Part shown: positions 1 through 6,614 of the stretch, piece by piece
How positions within the stretch are numbered: the stretch's first letter is position 1
Layout: each line of letters begins with the position of its first letter
Assembly (NCBI GenBank): GCA_007135505.1
Contig: SLIS01000471.1
Coordinates: forward strand, 1-13,222
Source of the DNA: Halovivax sp.
GTDB taxonomy: Archaea > Halobacteriota > Halobacteria > Halobacteriales > Natrialbaceae
DNA length: 13,222 nt
Direction of reading: 5' to 3'
The notes under the pieces: model-generated
What the model was told of the DNA's origin: nothing
What the model saw: the letters and a program-made list of their open reading frames with translations, nothing else
Databases searched by the model: none
Made by a program: the position numbers and the translations under genes

Positions 1-2
1 AG

Positions 3-572
3 TTTGCCAACGACATCGGTCGACAGCCGATCCTGCTGGGCCGGTCGATGGAGAAGTACTCGGGCACGGCCGAGCGACTCGACTTCGTCGACTTCCCCGA
101 CAATCTGGGGATGTTCGGCTACCGGCGCTCGATCGATCAGTCGTTCGAACGGATCATGGACGACGGGAAAGAGAAGTTCCTGCCGATCGTCACGGGCCAC
201 CAGGGCGAGCCGCGTGCGATGCTCACCCGGATGGCCCGCGGGGAGACGAACTACGACCTCGACGACGGCGACAAGGTCGTCTTCTCCGCTCGCGTCATTC
301 CGGAACCGACCAACGAGGGCCAGCGCTACCAGGCCGAGAAGTTACTGGGCATGCAGGGGGCGCGCATCTATTCGGACATCCACGTCTCCGGCCACCTCAA
401 CCAGGAGGGCCACTACGAGATGCTCGACGCACTCCAGCCCCAGCACGTCATTCCTGCCCATCAGGACATGAAGGGCTTCTCGGGGTACGTCGACCTCTGT
501 CAGAACGAGGGCTACAAGCTCGGCCGAGATATCCACATCACGGCGAACGGAAACATCCTGTCGCTCGTCTAG
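3..572 (+). CDS. rnj: Ribonuclease J (archaeal, beta-CASP), 3' part
   Basis: The frame is open from base 3 to a TAG at 570-572, giving 189 residues of a protein that starts upstream of the window. It begins [16 protein letters not shown]. The sequence matches the C-terminal half of archaeal RNase J, a metallo-beta-lactamase/beta-CASP 5'-3' exoribonuclease. Recognisable blocks are [25 protein letters not shown], the beta-CASP block [12 protein letters not shown] and the late histidine in VIPAHQD. The last two fit motifs B and C, which help build the two-metal site. The family acts on 5'-monophosphorylated RNA in the cytoplasm, in mRNA turnover and rRNA processing. The metallo-beta-lactamase core with HxHxDH lies outside the window. 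The internal ATG at 48 is not the start, because homology continues upstream of it. Confidence 0.9.
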   Translation, partial: FANDIGRQPILLGRSMEKYSGTAERLDFVDFPDNLGMFGYRRSIDQSFERIMDDGKEKFLPIVTGHQGEPRAMLTRMARGETNYDLDDGDKVVFSARVIPEPTNEGQRYQAEKLLGMQGARIYSDIHVSGHLNQEGHYEMLDALQPQHVIPAHQDMKGFSGYVDLCQNEGYKLGRDIHITANGNILSLV

Positions 573-575
573 GGT

Positions 576-608
576 GGTCGACGCGGGCCGCGGGGGTGCT
601 CGTCGACC
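576..608. repeat. Inverted repeat after the RNase J stop
   Basis: GGTCGACG at 576-583 is perfectly repeated in inverted form at 601-608, with a 17-nt GC-rich loop. It starts 4 nt after the RNase J stop. It may be a transcript-end structure, but no T-run follows, so the role is inference. Confidence 0.3.
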
Positions 609-648
609 GACCGAATTCATCTCGAAATGCGAACGCTCCTGGTTGTGT

Positions 649-701
649 CGGGTCCGGACCGAATCGCTACAGTCCGCTCGCCGGTCCGCGTACCGGACCC
701 G
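649..701. repeat. Inverted repeat between convergent genes
   Basis: CGGGTCCGG at 649-657 pairs perfectly with CCGGACCCG at 693-701, enclosing 35 nt. The right arm touches the stop codon of the minus-strand gene at 702. With the 576-608 repeat it fills the 129-nt gap between two convergent genes, so it may mark transcript ends. No T-tract is present. Confidence 0.3.
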
Positions 702-887
702 TTAGTCCTCGTTGTCCGCTTTGATCTCCTGTAGCTGCCCGAGGAGGTCGTCAGTCGACGTCCCCGTCTCGACGGTCATCTCGCCGTCGTAGTCGTTCTC
801 GTGGACGTTGACTGCGGCGTCATCGTCGCCATCGTCGGCCGCGGCTTGCTGCTGTTGCTCGGACTCGTCGTAGCTTCCAAAACCCAT
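702..887 (-). CDS. Small acidic haloarchaeal protein, DUF5786 type
   Basis: This is a 61-residue acidic protein starting MGFGSYDESEQ and ending QEIKADNED. The MGFGSYDESEQ start and the C-terminal DDLLGQLQEIK helix match a small haloarchaeal family that I recall as DUF5786. Its function is unknown. The frame is open further upstream, but the family begins at this methionine. A TATA-like box (GTTATCC on the coding strand, 911-917) lies about 27 nt upstream of this ATG, as expected for a leaderless transcript. The middle, after a QQQQAAA run, is rich in Asp and probably disordered. The gene is convergent with RNase J. No operon partner is visible. Confidence 0.8.
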   Translation of the reverse strand: MGFGSYDESEQQQQAAADDGDDDAAVNVHENDYDGEMTVETGTSTDDLLGQLQEIKADNED

Positions 888-1311
888 AGCTAGTACGGGC
901 AGGAGCCAGGGGATAACACCACCGATGTCGAACCCGTCCACCCACCGACAGGAACGGTTCCGTCGATGCAATGCTCGCAGTCGAGTGAATCCGTCCGGTC
1001 TATCGACCGACGCTACCATCCAAACGGTTCGTTGCTGGCCGATATTTCGTGACGATCGGGGCCATCAGGCTATATTTCTCCGCAAGTCGTCAGCGAAACG
1101 TATTTACGAGTTGCTTTTGAAGGTAGGGTAGACTGCGGGGCGGTCTTTCCCTTCGCCGGCTGTGATTCGTGACGAACCGGGGCGATCCGATCGATTTCGG
1201 ATCGATCACCGAACGGTGGGTTTCCGTCGCCGGCTCCCACCGGCAGGCGGCATCCGGTGATCCGCTGCCCACCCACGAACGGCGTCCCTCGCCACCCGCT
1301 ATCGATATCAG
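888..1311. other. 424-nt gap without a convincing gene
   Basis: No ORF here resembles a known protein, and the short ORFs at 925-1131 and 1070-1414 look like GC-rich shadows. The middle (1040-1125) is clearly more A/T-rich than its surroundings, with TATATTT at 1071 and the palindrome CGTATTTACG at 1099-1108. Two hairpins follow. The first is GGG(T)AGACTG/CGGTCT(TT)CCC at 1126-1151. The second is CGATCCGA/TCGGATCG at 1183-1204 with a 6-nt loop. An imperfect direct repeat starting TTCGTGACGA occurs at 1046-1066 and again at 1166-1187, exactly 120 nt apart. This could be an extended regulatory region or carry a small RNA. Neither is shown. Confidence 0.4.
909..918 (-). promoter_or_regulatory. 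TATA-like box for the DUF5786-type gene
   Basis: The coding strand reads GTGTTATCCC. Its centre is about 27 nt upstream of the ATG at 887, which fits leaderless transcription. Assigned by position and A/T content only. Confidence 0.4.
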
Positions 1312-1959
1312 ATGAACCGAATGGACCTCTCGACCGACGACGGTGGTGTTGCCCTTCACGAGCTACCGGACGAGTTACCCGACGGCTCGTCGATACTCGT
1401 CGCGAAACCCGCATCGCTATCGGACTACGCGCTGACGTTGCGCGTCTCTGACCGGTATGCAGACCCCGACGACTGTCGACTCATCTTGACGACCGCCGTC
1501 GGCGCAGCCCGAACGATCGATCAGCACGAGAGTGTCGTGACCGGTTCGGCCGAGCGCCGGTTCGGTGTCGTCGACGCGAGCGACGGCCACCAGCCCTCGG
1601 CGCCGTTTCAGGAACACCCGACGGTGTCGCTCCCCAATCCCTCGGAGCTGACCCGGATCGTCCTCGCACTCCAGCAGCTCGAGTCGACGCTATCGAAGGA
1701 CTGCGCGACGATCAACGTCGTCGTTCGGTCCCTGTCGCCGATCCTCGAGGGAACGCGGCTGGAGCCGGTGACCCGCGTCGTAGAGCAGTTGATCGACCGT
1801 CAGCGAGCGGCCGGCGGCATCGCCGTCTTCGGACTGGAGTACACGCGACACGACAACCGGACGATGACTGCGTTGCGCGACAGAGTCGACGCCGTCGTGT
1901 GGGTCGAGGACACCCCGAGCGGATTGCACCTCGAGTGCGAAGGCGTGCGGCGTCGCTGA
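1312..1959 (+). CDS. Degenerate RecA/KaiC-like protein (DUF7504-like)
   Basis: This 215-residue protein has the layout of a RecA/KaiC-type fold that has lost its ATPase motifs. It shows a first strand SSILVAKP (26-33) where Walker A should follow. It also has a helix and strand LTRIVLALQQLES...INVVVRSLS (113-142) in the Walker B region, and a late VEQLIDRQRAAGGIAVFGLEYTRHD block (157-181) typical of RadA/KaiC paralogues. Position 31-40 reads AKPASLSDYA, so there is no GxxGxGK(T/S). This fits a family of haloarchaeal non-catalytic KaiC relatives (I recall DUF7504), sometimes linked to signalling. The function is unknown. ATG at 1312 or 1321 could be the start, and no promoter box separates them. 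The gene stands alone, convergent with the RNase P RNA. Confidence 0.6.
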   Translation: MNRMDLSTDDGGVALHELPDELPDGSSILVAKPASLSDYALTLRVSDRYADPDDCRLILTTAVGAARTIDQHESVVTGSAERRFGVVDASDGHQPSAPFQEHPTVSLPNPSELTRIVLALQQLESTLSKDCATINVVVRSLSPILEGTRLEPVTRVVEQLIDRQRAAGGIAVFGLEYTRHDNRTMTALRDRVDAVVWVEDTPSGLHLECEGVRRR

Positions 1960-2065
1960 AGCGTAGGTCGTTCGTGTTCTCTCGCCGTTGCAGGCGGGTG
2001 TCGACGGCGGTGGCTCGTCACGCACTTGGGATAGCTACACTCGCCGCGAACGACGTAGGTCCGAC

Positions 2066-2113
2066 GCTCTAACTGTAGAGCCACGTGACCGCTTCGAACC
2101 GGTCCTGTGGCTC
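2066..2113. repeat. Overlapping inverted repeats between convergent genes
   Basis: GAGCCAC (2078-2084) pairs with GTGGCTC (2107-2113), and inside it GACCG (2087-2091) pairs with CGGTC (2100-2104). This makes 12 bp around an 8-nt loop. It overlaps the smaller hairpin GCTCT/AGAGC (2066-2081). It lies 9 nt beyond the T-run at the RNase P RNA 3' end and 120 nt after the plus-strand gene. It is a plausible structured transcript end, with function inferred. Confidence 0.35.
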
Positions 2114-2121
2114 ACGAGCGT

Positions 2122-2552
2122 AAAAGTGGGTGAGAGGAGTAAGCCCCCTTCTGTTCGTCCCGGCATTTGGCTGAGCGTCCACGTCGCCCGCGGCGTCGCC
2201 GCGGCGTCGCCGGACTACCAGCGACGTGGACTTGCACCGGTGAGGGTTCGCCGTTCCATCGATCCTCGGCCGTCTGTGTGCGACGGATCGCGACCGTGGC
2301 AATCGCCGTGTCCGCGATTCGTGGGTTCGAACCACGCGTGCGGTCGCACGCCCTCGACGGGTCAACTCCCCTTCCTTGCGGTCGGGTTCGCACGTGTCAT
2401 CGGTCGGGCCGAGACGTGTCGTTTCTGTTCCAGAGCCGACGGTCTCCCGTCCCGGACTTGCGTCCGGTCACCCGTCCGGCGGGTGGGGGGACTTTCCTCG
2501 CAGGCGTGGCGCACCTCGGAGAGATGGGCCACGTTGGCGCCGTGACCCGACT
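2122..2552 (-). ncRNA. rnpB: RNase P RNA (archaeal type A)
   Basis: This is the catalytic RNA of RNase P, which removes tRNA 5' leaders. On the minus strand, conserved region I reads GAGGAAAGTCCCCCC (about 2484-2498). Conserved region V reads ACAGAAGGGGGCTTAC (about 2139-2154). Together they build helix P4: AAG, an unpaired U, then CCCCC (2486-2494) pairs with GGGGGCTT (2141-2148). The specificity domain carries GGAACAGAAACG, GGAACGGCGAACCC and GGTGCAAG. Internal hairpins include CCGGAC-GCAA-GTCCGG (2452-2467), GACGG-GAGA-CCGTC (2438-2451) and an 11-bp stem GTCCACGTCGC/GCGACGTGGAC (2221-2231 with 2177-2187). The ends are estimates. AGT(C)GGGT at 2545-2552 can pair with ACCCACT at 2125-2131 as P1, followed by TTTT at 2122-2125. 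About 431 nt is in the usual archaeal range. Confidence 0.93.
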
Positions 2553-2680
2553 GGCTAGAGTGGGTCACGGTCCGTGTGGACCGCGGCTTCGGATCGGTCC
2601 ACACCGATCTCCGTCTCCGGAGTCTCCGAGTGCCCCGTTGCCGGGGCACACGACGCGGCAGCCGGGCTCTCTCGCCCGCT
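2540..2680 (-). other. Hairpin-rich region upstream of RNase P RNA
   Basis: Read on the minus strand, this stretch holds consecutive perfect hairpins. They are CGGGC/GCCCG (2663-2678), GTGCCCCG-GCAA-CGGGGCAC (2630-2649), CTCCG-GAGA-CGGAG (2609-2622), GATCGGT/ACCGATC (2592-2609), CGGTCC/GGACCG (2568-2583) and CCGTGACCC/GGGTCACGG (2562-2570 with 2540-2548). GTGTGGACCG (2595-2604) can instead pair over 10 bp with CGGTCCACAC (2574-2583), which excludes two of the smaller stems. Two GNRA loops (GCAA, GAGA) indicate that the RNA is read from the minus strand. A TATA-like box at 2700-2708 would start transcription near 2677. The region is either a leader on the RNase P RNA precursor, an unusual 5' insertion in it, or a separate small RNA. 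Confidence 0.5.
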
Positions 2681-2698
2681 AGACGGATAGGGACCCGT

Positions 2699-2709
2699 CC
2701 CATTTATGC
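2699..2709 (-). promoter_or_regulatory. rnpB: TATA-like box upstream of the RNase P region
   Basis: The minus strand reads GCATAAATGGG, the best TATA-like match between the RNase P RNA and the divergent gene. It predicts a start near 2677-2680, at the first hairpin of the structured region and well before the expected mature RNase P 5' end. No A/T-rich box is present about 27 nt upstream of 2552. Confidence 0.45.
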
Positions 2710-2745
2710 CCCGCGGTCGGCAACATTTGCCGGTTATTCGAATGG

Positions 2746-2757
2746 AAGCGTTTTTGG
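2746..2757 (+). promoter_or_regulatory. Possible promoter box of the AMMECR1 gene
   Basis: GAAGCGTTTTTG is centred about 29 nt before the ATG at 2782, consistent with a leaderless start there and against the earlier GTG at 2758. The match to a TATA consensus is weak. Confidence 0.35.
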
Positions 2758-2781
2758 GTGGTAATCCCCATTTACTTCTGT

Positions 2782-3384
2782 ATGTCCCAGGGACAGGGCG
2801 TCGAACTCTCCTACGAGGACGGTGCTCGCGCCGTGGAGCTCGCGCGTGAGGCCGTCGAAGCGTTCGTACGACACGGACAACGAGAACATCCGGGCAGTAT
2901 GCGGGAAGCGTTTTACGAGCGAACGGGCGCGTTCGTCCGACTCGAGTCGACGCGTGGCCGCGGCAGTCTCCGCGGCTGTGCCGGCGGCTACCGCTCCGAC
3001 GACCAGCTCGGTCACGTCATCGTCGACGCGGCGATCCAGGCCGCGAGCGAGGACTCCTGTGGCTCCGAGGTCACGCCCACGGAACTCGACAACCTGACGG
3101 TCTCGATCTGTGCCGTCCGCAGCGTCTTGCTCACGGACGATCCGCTCGCCGACCTCGAACTCGGCACCCACGGCGTCGCGATCGACGGCCGCGGCGAGGG
3201 CGGCTGGCTCTACCCCACGGTGCCGGTCGAGAACGGCTGGAGCGAGCGGGAGTACCTCGATCGAACCTGCCGGAAGGCCGGCCTCCCGCCGACCGCCTGG
3301 CAGGACGACGACGTCGGCGTCACGCTCTTCGAGGGCCACGTCTTCCGCGAGCGGCCGTCCGACGGGAGCATCGAGGAACTGTAG
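2782..3384 (+). CDS. AMMECR1-domain protein
   Basis: This 200-residue protein starts MSQGQGVELSYEDGARAVELAREAVE. It carries the AMMECR1 signature LRGCAG (63-68) and the domain's later blocks DNLTVSICAVRSV, HGVAIDGRGEGGWLYPTVPVENGW and YLDRTCRKAGLPPTAW. The family (TIGR00296/AMMECR1) is found in archaea, bacteria and eukaryotes. Its biochemical role is not settled, though the conserved Cys-containing loop suggests an enzyme. The frame can be extended to a GTG at 2758. The ATG at 2782 is preferred because homology begins there and the box at 2746-2757 is correctly spaced. The gene is divergent from the RNase P region and convergent with the nicotinate phosphoribosyltransferase gene. Confidence 0.9.
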   Translation: MSQGQGVELSYEDGARAVELAREAVEAFVRHGQREHPGSMREAFYERTGAFVRLESTRGRGSLRGCAGGYRSDDQLGHVIVDAAIQAASEDSCGSEVTPTELDNLTVSICAVRSVLLTDDPLADLELGTHGVAIDGRGEGGWLYPTVPVENGWSEREYLDRTCRKAGLPPTAWQDDDVGVTLFEGHVFRERPSDGSIEEL

Positions 3385-3519
3385 CGGCGGTATCGTCTGC
3401 GGGATTCGCGCTACGTTGTCGGTTGTACCTCTCGACGCGACCGGCCGGTCCGTCGACTGTCGGTGACGGCCAGCCGGCAGGGCCTATTGTCTACGGTATC
3501 CGATATCCACAATCGAGCG

Positions 3520-3575
3520 GTCACCGTTCACCGTCGCCAGTCACCGTGTAATTGTCGTCGTCAGTCACCGTTCAG
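3520..3575. repeat. Three short copies of GTCACCGT
   Basis: GTCACCGTTCA at 3520-3530, AGTCACCGTG at 3539-3548 and CAGTCACCGTTCAG at 3562-3575 lie in the 187-nt gap between two convergent genes. The last copy runs into the stop codon of the minus-strand gene. This is a degenerate local repeat with no evident function. Confidence 0.4.
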
Positions 3576-4741
3576 TTCTCGTCGGCCAGGTCGGCGCGGA
3601 AGCCGACCGCTTCCGCGTCCGCCAGGCACCGCTCCGTCGACGCCTCGAGGTCGTGCTCTCTGACGATCTCGCCGTCACGGACGAGCGGTTCCAGCAACGA
3701 CCGACCGTCCGCCGGCCCCGCTCGCTCGGCGAGCGAGACGTGATGGCCGCCGTCGGCGGTGCGATAGACGTCCTTCACGCCGGAGAGTTTGCCGCGCTTG
3801 GAGACGGCCTCGCCGTCGACGGCCACGATGTCCAGGGCGAAGTCGACCGGGTCGGCGCTCGTGATCGTGCTGCCGACGCCGAAGCCGTCGGCGACGTCCC
3901 GAAGCGCCCGCAACTCGTCGGGACCGAGCCCGCCGGAGAGAAAGAGGTCGACGTCCTCGTACCCGCGGGCGTCCAGTTCCCAGCGCACCTCGCGGACGAT
4001 GTGTCTGAAGTCCCCACGCCGGGACCCGGTCGTGTCGAGGCGGACGCCGGTCAGGCGATCGCCGAGGGTCTCCGCGGCCAGGAGGGTCTCGGACACCTCG
4101 TCCCAGAAGGTGTCCGTCAGCGCGATGCGCGGGACGTCCGCAGGGACGGCCTGGTCGAACGCTTCCCAGGCCGCAGCCTGGTTCCCCTCGCCGAAGCAGA
4201 ACATGAGCGCGTGTGGCATCGTCCCGCTCGCCTCGCGGTCGAGCAACTCGCCGGCGGCGACGTGGGAGAACCCGTCGAGTCCGGCCACCAGCGCCGCTCG
4301 CTCGACGACCGACGCGATGGCTGGGTGGACGTGACGAGCGCCGAACGAGAGGACCGACGCGTCGGGAGCGGCCCGCCGACACGAAAGCGCCGCCGTCGCG
4401 AACGCGCTCGGCTGGGAGAGCAACCCGAGCAGCGAGGTCTCGAGCTCGGCGAACTCGAGGTACGGCCCCTCGATCCGGAGGACGGGCCCGCCGTCGAAGA
4501 GCTGGCCGTCGGGTAGCGCGTCGACGTCGACCGCCCGTCCCTCGAAGAGTCGGGCCGCCTCGACGACGCCGGTGAGGACCTCGAACTCGCCGGTCGGGAA
4601 CTGGTCGGCGGTCACCTCGGCGACGACGCGTGGATTCCGATCGGCGTGTTCTAAGGTCTCGCGGGTGCGCTCGAAGTAGGCGTCCGTGGCCCGTCCCGCC
4701 CGAATCGCTTCGTCCGGGACGGTGCCAAACGGTGTCGTCAT
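3572..4741 (-). CDS. pncB: Nicotinate phosphoribosyltransferase
   Basis: This 389-residue protein of the NAPRTase family converts nicotinate and PRPP to nicotinate mononucleotide in the Preiss-Handler NAD salvage pathway. Visible family blocks are TDAYFERT (19-26), LETSLLGLLSQPSAFAT (100-116), FGARHVHPAI (133-142), FCFGEGNQAAAWEAFDQ (181-197), ALTDTFWDE (207-215), GVRLDTTGSRRGDF (232-245), DLFLSGGLGPDELRAL (265-280) and FGVGSTITSADPVDFALDIV (287-306). The length and the lack of a signal peptide fit a cytoplasmic enzyme. The ATG at 4741 is supported by an A-tract box about 26 nt upstream. A nicotinamidase-like gene, which would supply the substrate, lies 2 kb away beyond an unrelated surface-protein gene. 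Confidence 0.9.
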   Translation of the reverse strand: MTTPFGTVPDEAIRAGRATDAYFERTRETLEHADRNPRVVAEVTADQFPTGEFEVLTGVVEAARLFEGRAVDVDALPDGQLFDGGPVLRIEGPYLEFAELETSLLGLLSQPSAFATAALSCRRAAPDASVLSFGARHVHPAIASVVERAALVAGLDGFSHVAAGELLDREASGTMPHALMFCFGEGNQAAAWEAFDQAVPADVPRIALTDTFWDEVSETLLAAETLGDRLTGVRLDTTGSRRGDFRHIVREVRWELDARGYEDVDLFLSGGLGPDELRALRDVADGFGVGSTITSADPVDFALDIVAVDGEAVSKRGKLSGVKDVYRTADGGHHVSLAERAGPADGRSLLEPLVRDGEIVREHDLEASTERCLADAEAVGFRADLADEN

Positions 4742-4761
4742 GTGCGTGTGTTTGCGGCCGT

Positions 4762-4771
4762 CGAAAAAAGC
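4762..4771 (-). promoter_or_regulatory. pncB: Promoter box of pncB
   Basis: The coding strand reads CGCTTTTTTCGA around 4761-4772. It is centred about 26 nt upstream of the ATG at 4741, in the 85-nt gap after the upstream same-strand gene. pncB therefore probably has its own leaderless promoter. Confidence 0.4.
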
Positions 4772-4826
4772 GTATCCGTCGCGATGCGGTCGATTCGGCG
4801 GTCGCTTCGAGCGCGACGGCCCCGAA

Positions 4827-6488
4827 CTAGTTTCTGCGAGTGAGGTGTGCGGCCAGGAGGACGGCGATCAGCGCGGCGATCGGGCCGAAGCCCGGGATGG
4901 TGTCGTCGTCGCCGTCTGCGACGTCGTCCGCGGCGTCGTCGCCGGATTCGGCCGTTCCGAACACGTCGTGGTCGATCGTGTCTTCACCCTCCGGGCCTGC
5001 TTCCTCGTGAATCGATGGCAGGTCGTCGGGCGACGGCGCGCGGACGATGCGGACGGACTCCCCGTCGTGTTCGACGTGGTAGGCGCCGGGGAAGTCCGAC
5101 TCGACGACGAGCGTGTTCTGGCGATCGTCGACGGGTTCGGCGCCGTGGAGGCCGAGCAACTGCAGGTAGGCGTCGAGGAACTCCCCGGCGTCGTCCTCGG
5201 ACGTCCACTCGGTTTTCCAGACGTAGCCCGTCTCCTCGACCGTCTCGTCGTCCGTCGCGTAGACGACGAGCGCGTCGCCGGCCCAGCCGTCCGTAATGGG
5301 CTGATCGTAGTGGTAGGTTTCTCCACCGCCTTCCGGCTCTTCGAACCAGTCCTCGAATCCGAGGACGGACATGCCCCCTCGCTCGATCGAGTCGTGGATG
5401 AACATCGAGACGATGCCGACCTCACCGACGCGCTGGACGGTCGGCCCCTCGTCCGGTTCGAGCACCGACCACGCGTCGTCGGAGCGATCCTCGAACCCGA
5501 CGTCGACGGGCTCGCGGTCCTCGTCGGGGCGAATGACCTCCGAGGAACTCGCCGGCGGGTCGTCGTACAGGTCGTCGACGGCGTCCCAGCCACCCGCCTC
5601 GTAGACGGATTCGACGTAGTCGGGCCCCTCGTCGTAGGGCATGATCAGCGAGAAGTACTGCCCCCACACGATGTCCGGCATGTCTTGCTGTGACGCCTGT
5701 GGCTCCAGACAGTCCCACTCCGTCGCACAGCGATCAGCGTACTGCTCGTCGACGAAGACGGCGTCACCCTCGATCAGCCCGTTGATCGCTCCGTCCCGGT
5801 CCATCGTCTCTCGGTCGTAGCCCTGCAGTCCGAAGTGCTGGTCCTGGAGGGCGTGTAACAGTTCGTGACCGAGCGTCACCTCGTCGACTTCGACCTCGTC
5901 CTCGTCGTCGGAGACGAGGACGACCTGGTCGGCCTCCGGATCGTAGTAGCCGGCGACGGCCCCGCCGTAGAGGGCCTCGAAGCTCTCCACCGCGTCGCTG
6001 TCACGTTCGACCATCAGGAACGCCTCGTACCGAACGTTCTCGACCAGCGCGTCCCGCTCGCTCAGGTCGGCGAACAGCTCCTCGCTCTCGGCCTGGAACT
6101 CCTCCCGCGTGATGACTTCGACGTCCGGGACCTCCTGGAACGTCAGGCCGCGGATCTCCTCGGTCCGGGCCATCGACCGATAGACGACCTCGTCGAGCTC
6201 GTCTTCGGAGACGTGCGCGCCGTCCTCGTCGTCGACCGCGAGCTCGTCGTCGTACCAGTACCCCTCAGCGTAGCCGACCGTGTCCTCGGTCGACGGATCG
6301 TCGTCACGATCGGCCGCGGCCTGCAGGTCCGTGGCGACGGGCGATTCGAGCGCCGGCTGCGATACGTCCACGTCGGTCGGCTGTGGCGGGGCGTCCGGGC
6401 CAGCGACGACACCCCCGCCGGATAGCGGGACGGCGACGAGTGCCAGTGCGACCAGGACGCTGAGCAAGAGAGCGCGTCTCGAGTACAT
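4827..6488 (-). CDS. Hvo_1808-type surface protein, HExxH metalloprotease-like, PGF-CTERM
   Basis: This 553-residue secreted protein has an N-terminal Sec-type signal (MYSRRALLLSVLVALALVAV). Next come an acidic, probably disordered segment (about 31-100) and a globular region. The zinc motif HELLH is at 208-212 (LGHELLHALQDQHF). NGLIEGDA follows, with Glu240 placed as the likely third zinc ligand of a gluzincin-type site. The C-terminus is PGFGPIAALIAVLLAAHLTRRN (532-553), an archaeosortase A sorting signal: a PGF motif, a hydrophobic helix and a basic tail. The protein should be processed and anchored to a membrane lipid at the cell surface. The overall sequence fits the Hvo_1808 family of haloarchaeal surface proteins. 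The substrate is unknown, and peptidase activity is inferred from the motif only. It is divergent from the nicotinamidase-like gene. Confidence 0.85.
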   Translation of the reverse strand: MYSRRALLLSVLVALALVAVPLSGGGVVAGPDAPPQPTDVDVSQPALESPVATDLQAAADRDDDPSTEDTVGYAEGYWYDDELAVDDEDGAHVSEDELDEVVYRSMARTEEIRGLTFQEVPDVEVITREEFQAESEELFADLSERDALVENVRYEAFLMVERDSDAVESFEALYGGAVAGYYDPEADQVVLVSDDEDEVEVDEVTLGHELLHALQDQHFGLQGYDRETMDRDGAINGLIEGDAVFVDEQYADRCATEWDCLEPQASQQDMPDIVWGQYFSLIMPYDEGPDYVESVYEAGGWDAVDDLYDDPPASSSEVIRPDEDREPVDVGFEDRSDDAWSVLEPDEGPTVQRVGEVGIVSMFIHDSIERGGMSVLGFEDWFEEPEGGGETYHYDQPITDGWAGDALVVYATDDETVEETGYVWKTEWTSEDDAGEFLDAYLQLLGLHGAEPVDDRQNTLVVESDFPGAYHVEHDGESVRIVRAPSPDDLPSIHEEAGPEGEDTIDHDVFGTAESGDDAADDVADGDDDTIPGFGPIAALIAVLLAAHLTRRN

Positions 6489-6518
6489 CGATGGATGCCC
6501 CGTGATTCGTGTGGCAGC

Positions 6519-6528
6519 ACAAAAAGAA
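6519..6528 (-). promoter_or_regulatory. Possible promoter box of the surface-protein gene
   Basis: The coding strand reads TTCTTTTTGT, centred about 34 nt before the ATG at 6488. It would give a leader of only a few nucleotides. It is weak, but it is the only A/T-rich site in this part of the gap. Confidence 0.3.
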
Positions 6529-6614
6529 CCCCGGTCGGTCGCGCTGATCGCTTCCGAACGGCGATCGGTCCGGCGGAGTCAACCGGATCCAACCGAGTCG
6601 ACCAGATCGAGTCC

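Noticed and set aside
925..1131. 68-codon plus-strand frame in the 424-nt gap
   Set aside because: It has no promoter box at the right distance and an Arg-rich, non-acidic composition unlike haloarchaeal proteins. It also crosses the A/T-rich, repeat-bearing stretch.
2066..2113. Possible tRNA, from a D-arm-like GCTC...GAGC and a TTCGAA loop
   Set aside because: The T-arm would have an 8-nt loop, and no acceptor stem, anticodon arm or CCA-adjacent end can be arranged on either strand. It is better described as inverted repeats.
2177..2231. Tandem GGCGACGCCGC repeat considered as a mobile or CRISPR-like element
   Set aside because: It is part of an 11-bp-stem hairpin within the RNase P RNA and needs no separate explanation.
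2167..2682. Plus-strand frames of 171 and 185 codons across the RNase P region
   Set aside because: They overlap the RNase P RNA and its hairpin region, whose conserved elements on the minus strand explain the sequence.
3653..4516. 287-codon open frame on the plus strand over the nicotinate phosphoribosyltransferase gene
   Set aside because: It is an antisense shadow in GC-rich DNA. The minus-strand protein has full family motifs, and the plus-strand translation resembles no protein I know.
4686..5693. 335-codon plus-strand frame over the surface-protein gene
   Set aside because: It is antisense to a well-supported gene, and its Val/Asp/Gly-rich, Arg-rich composition is typical of a shadow frame.
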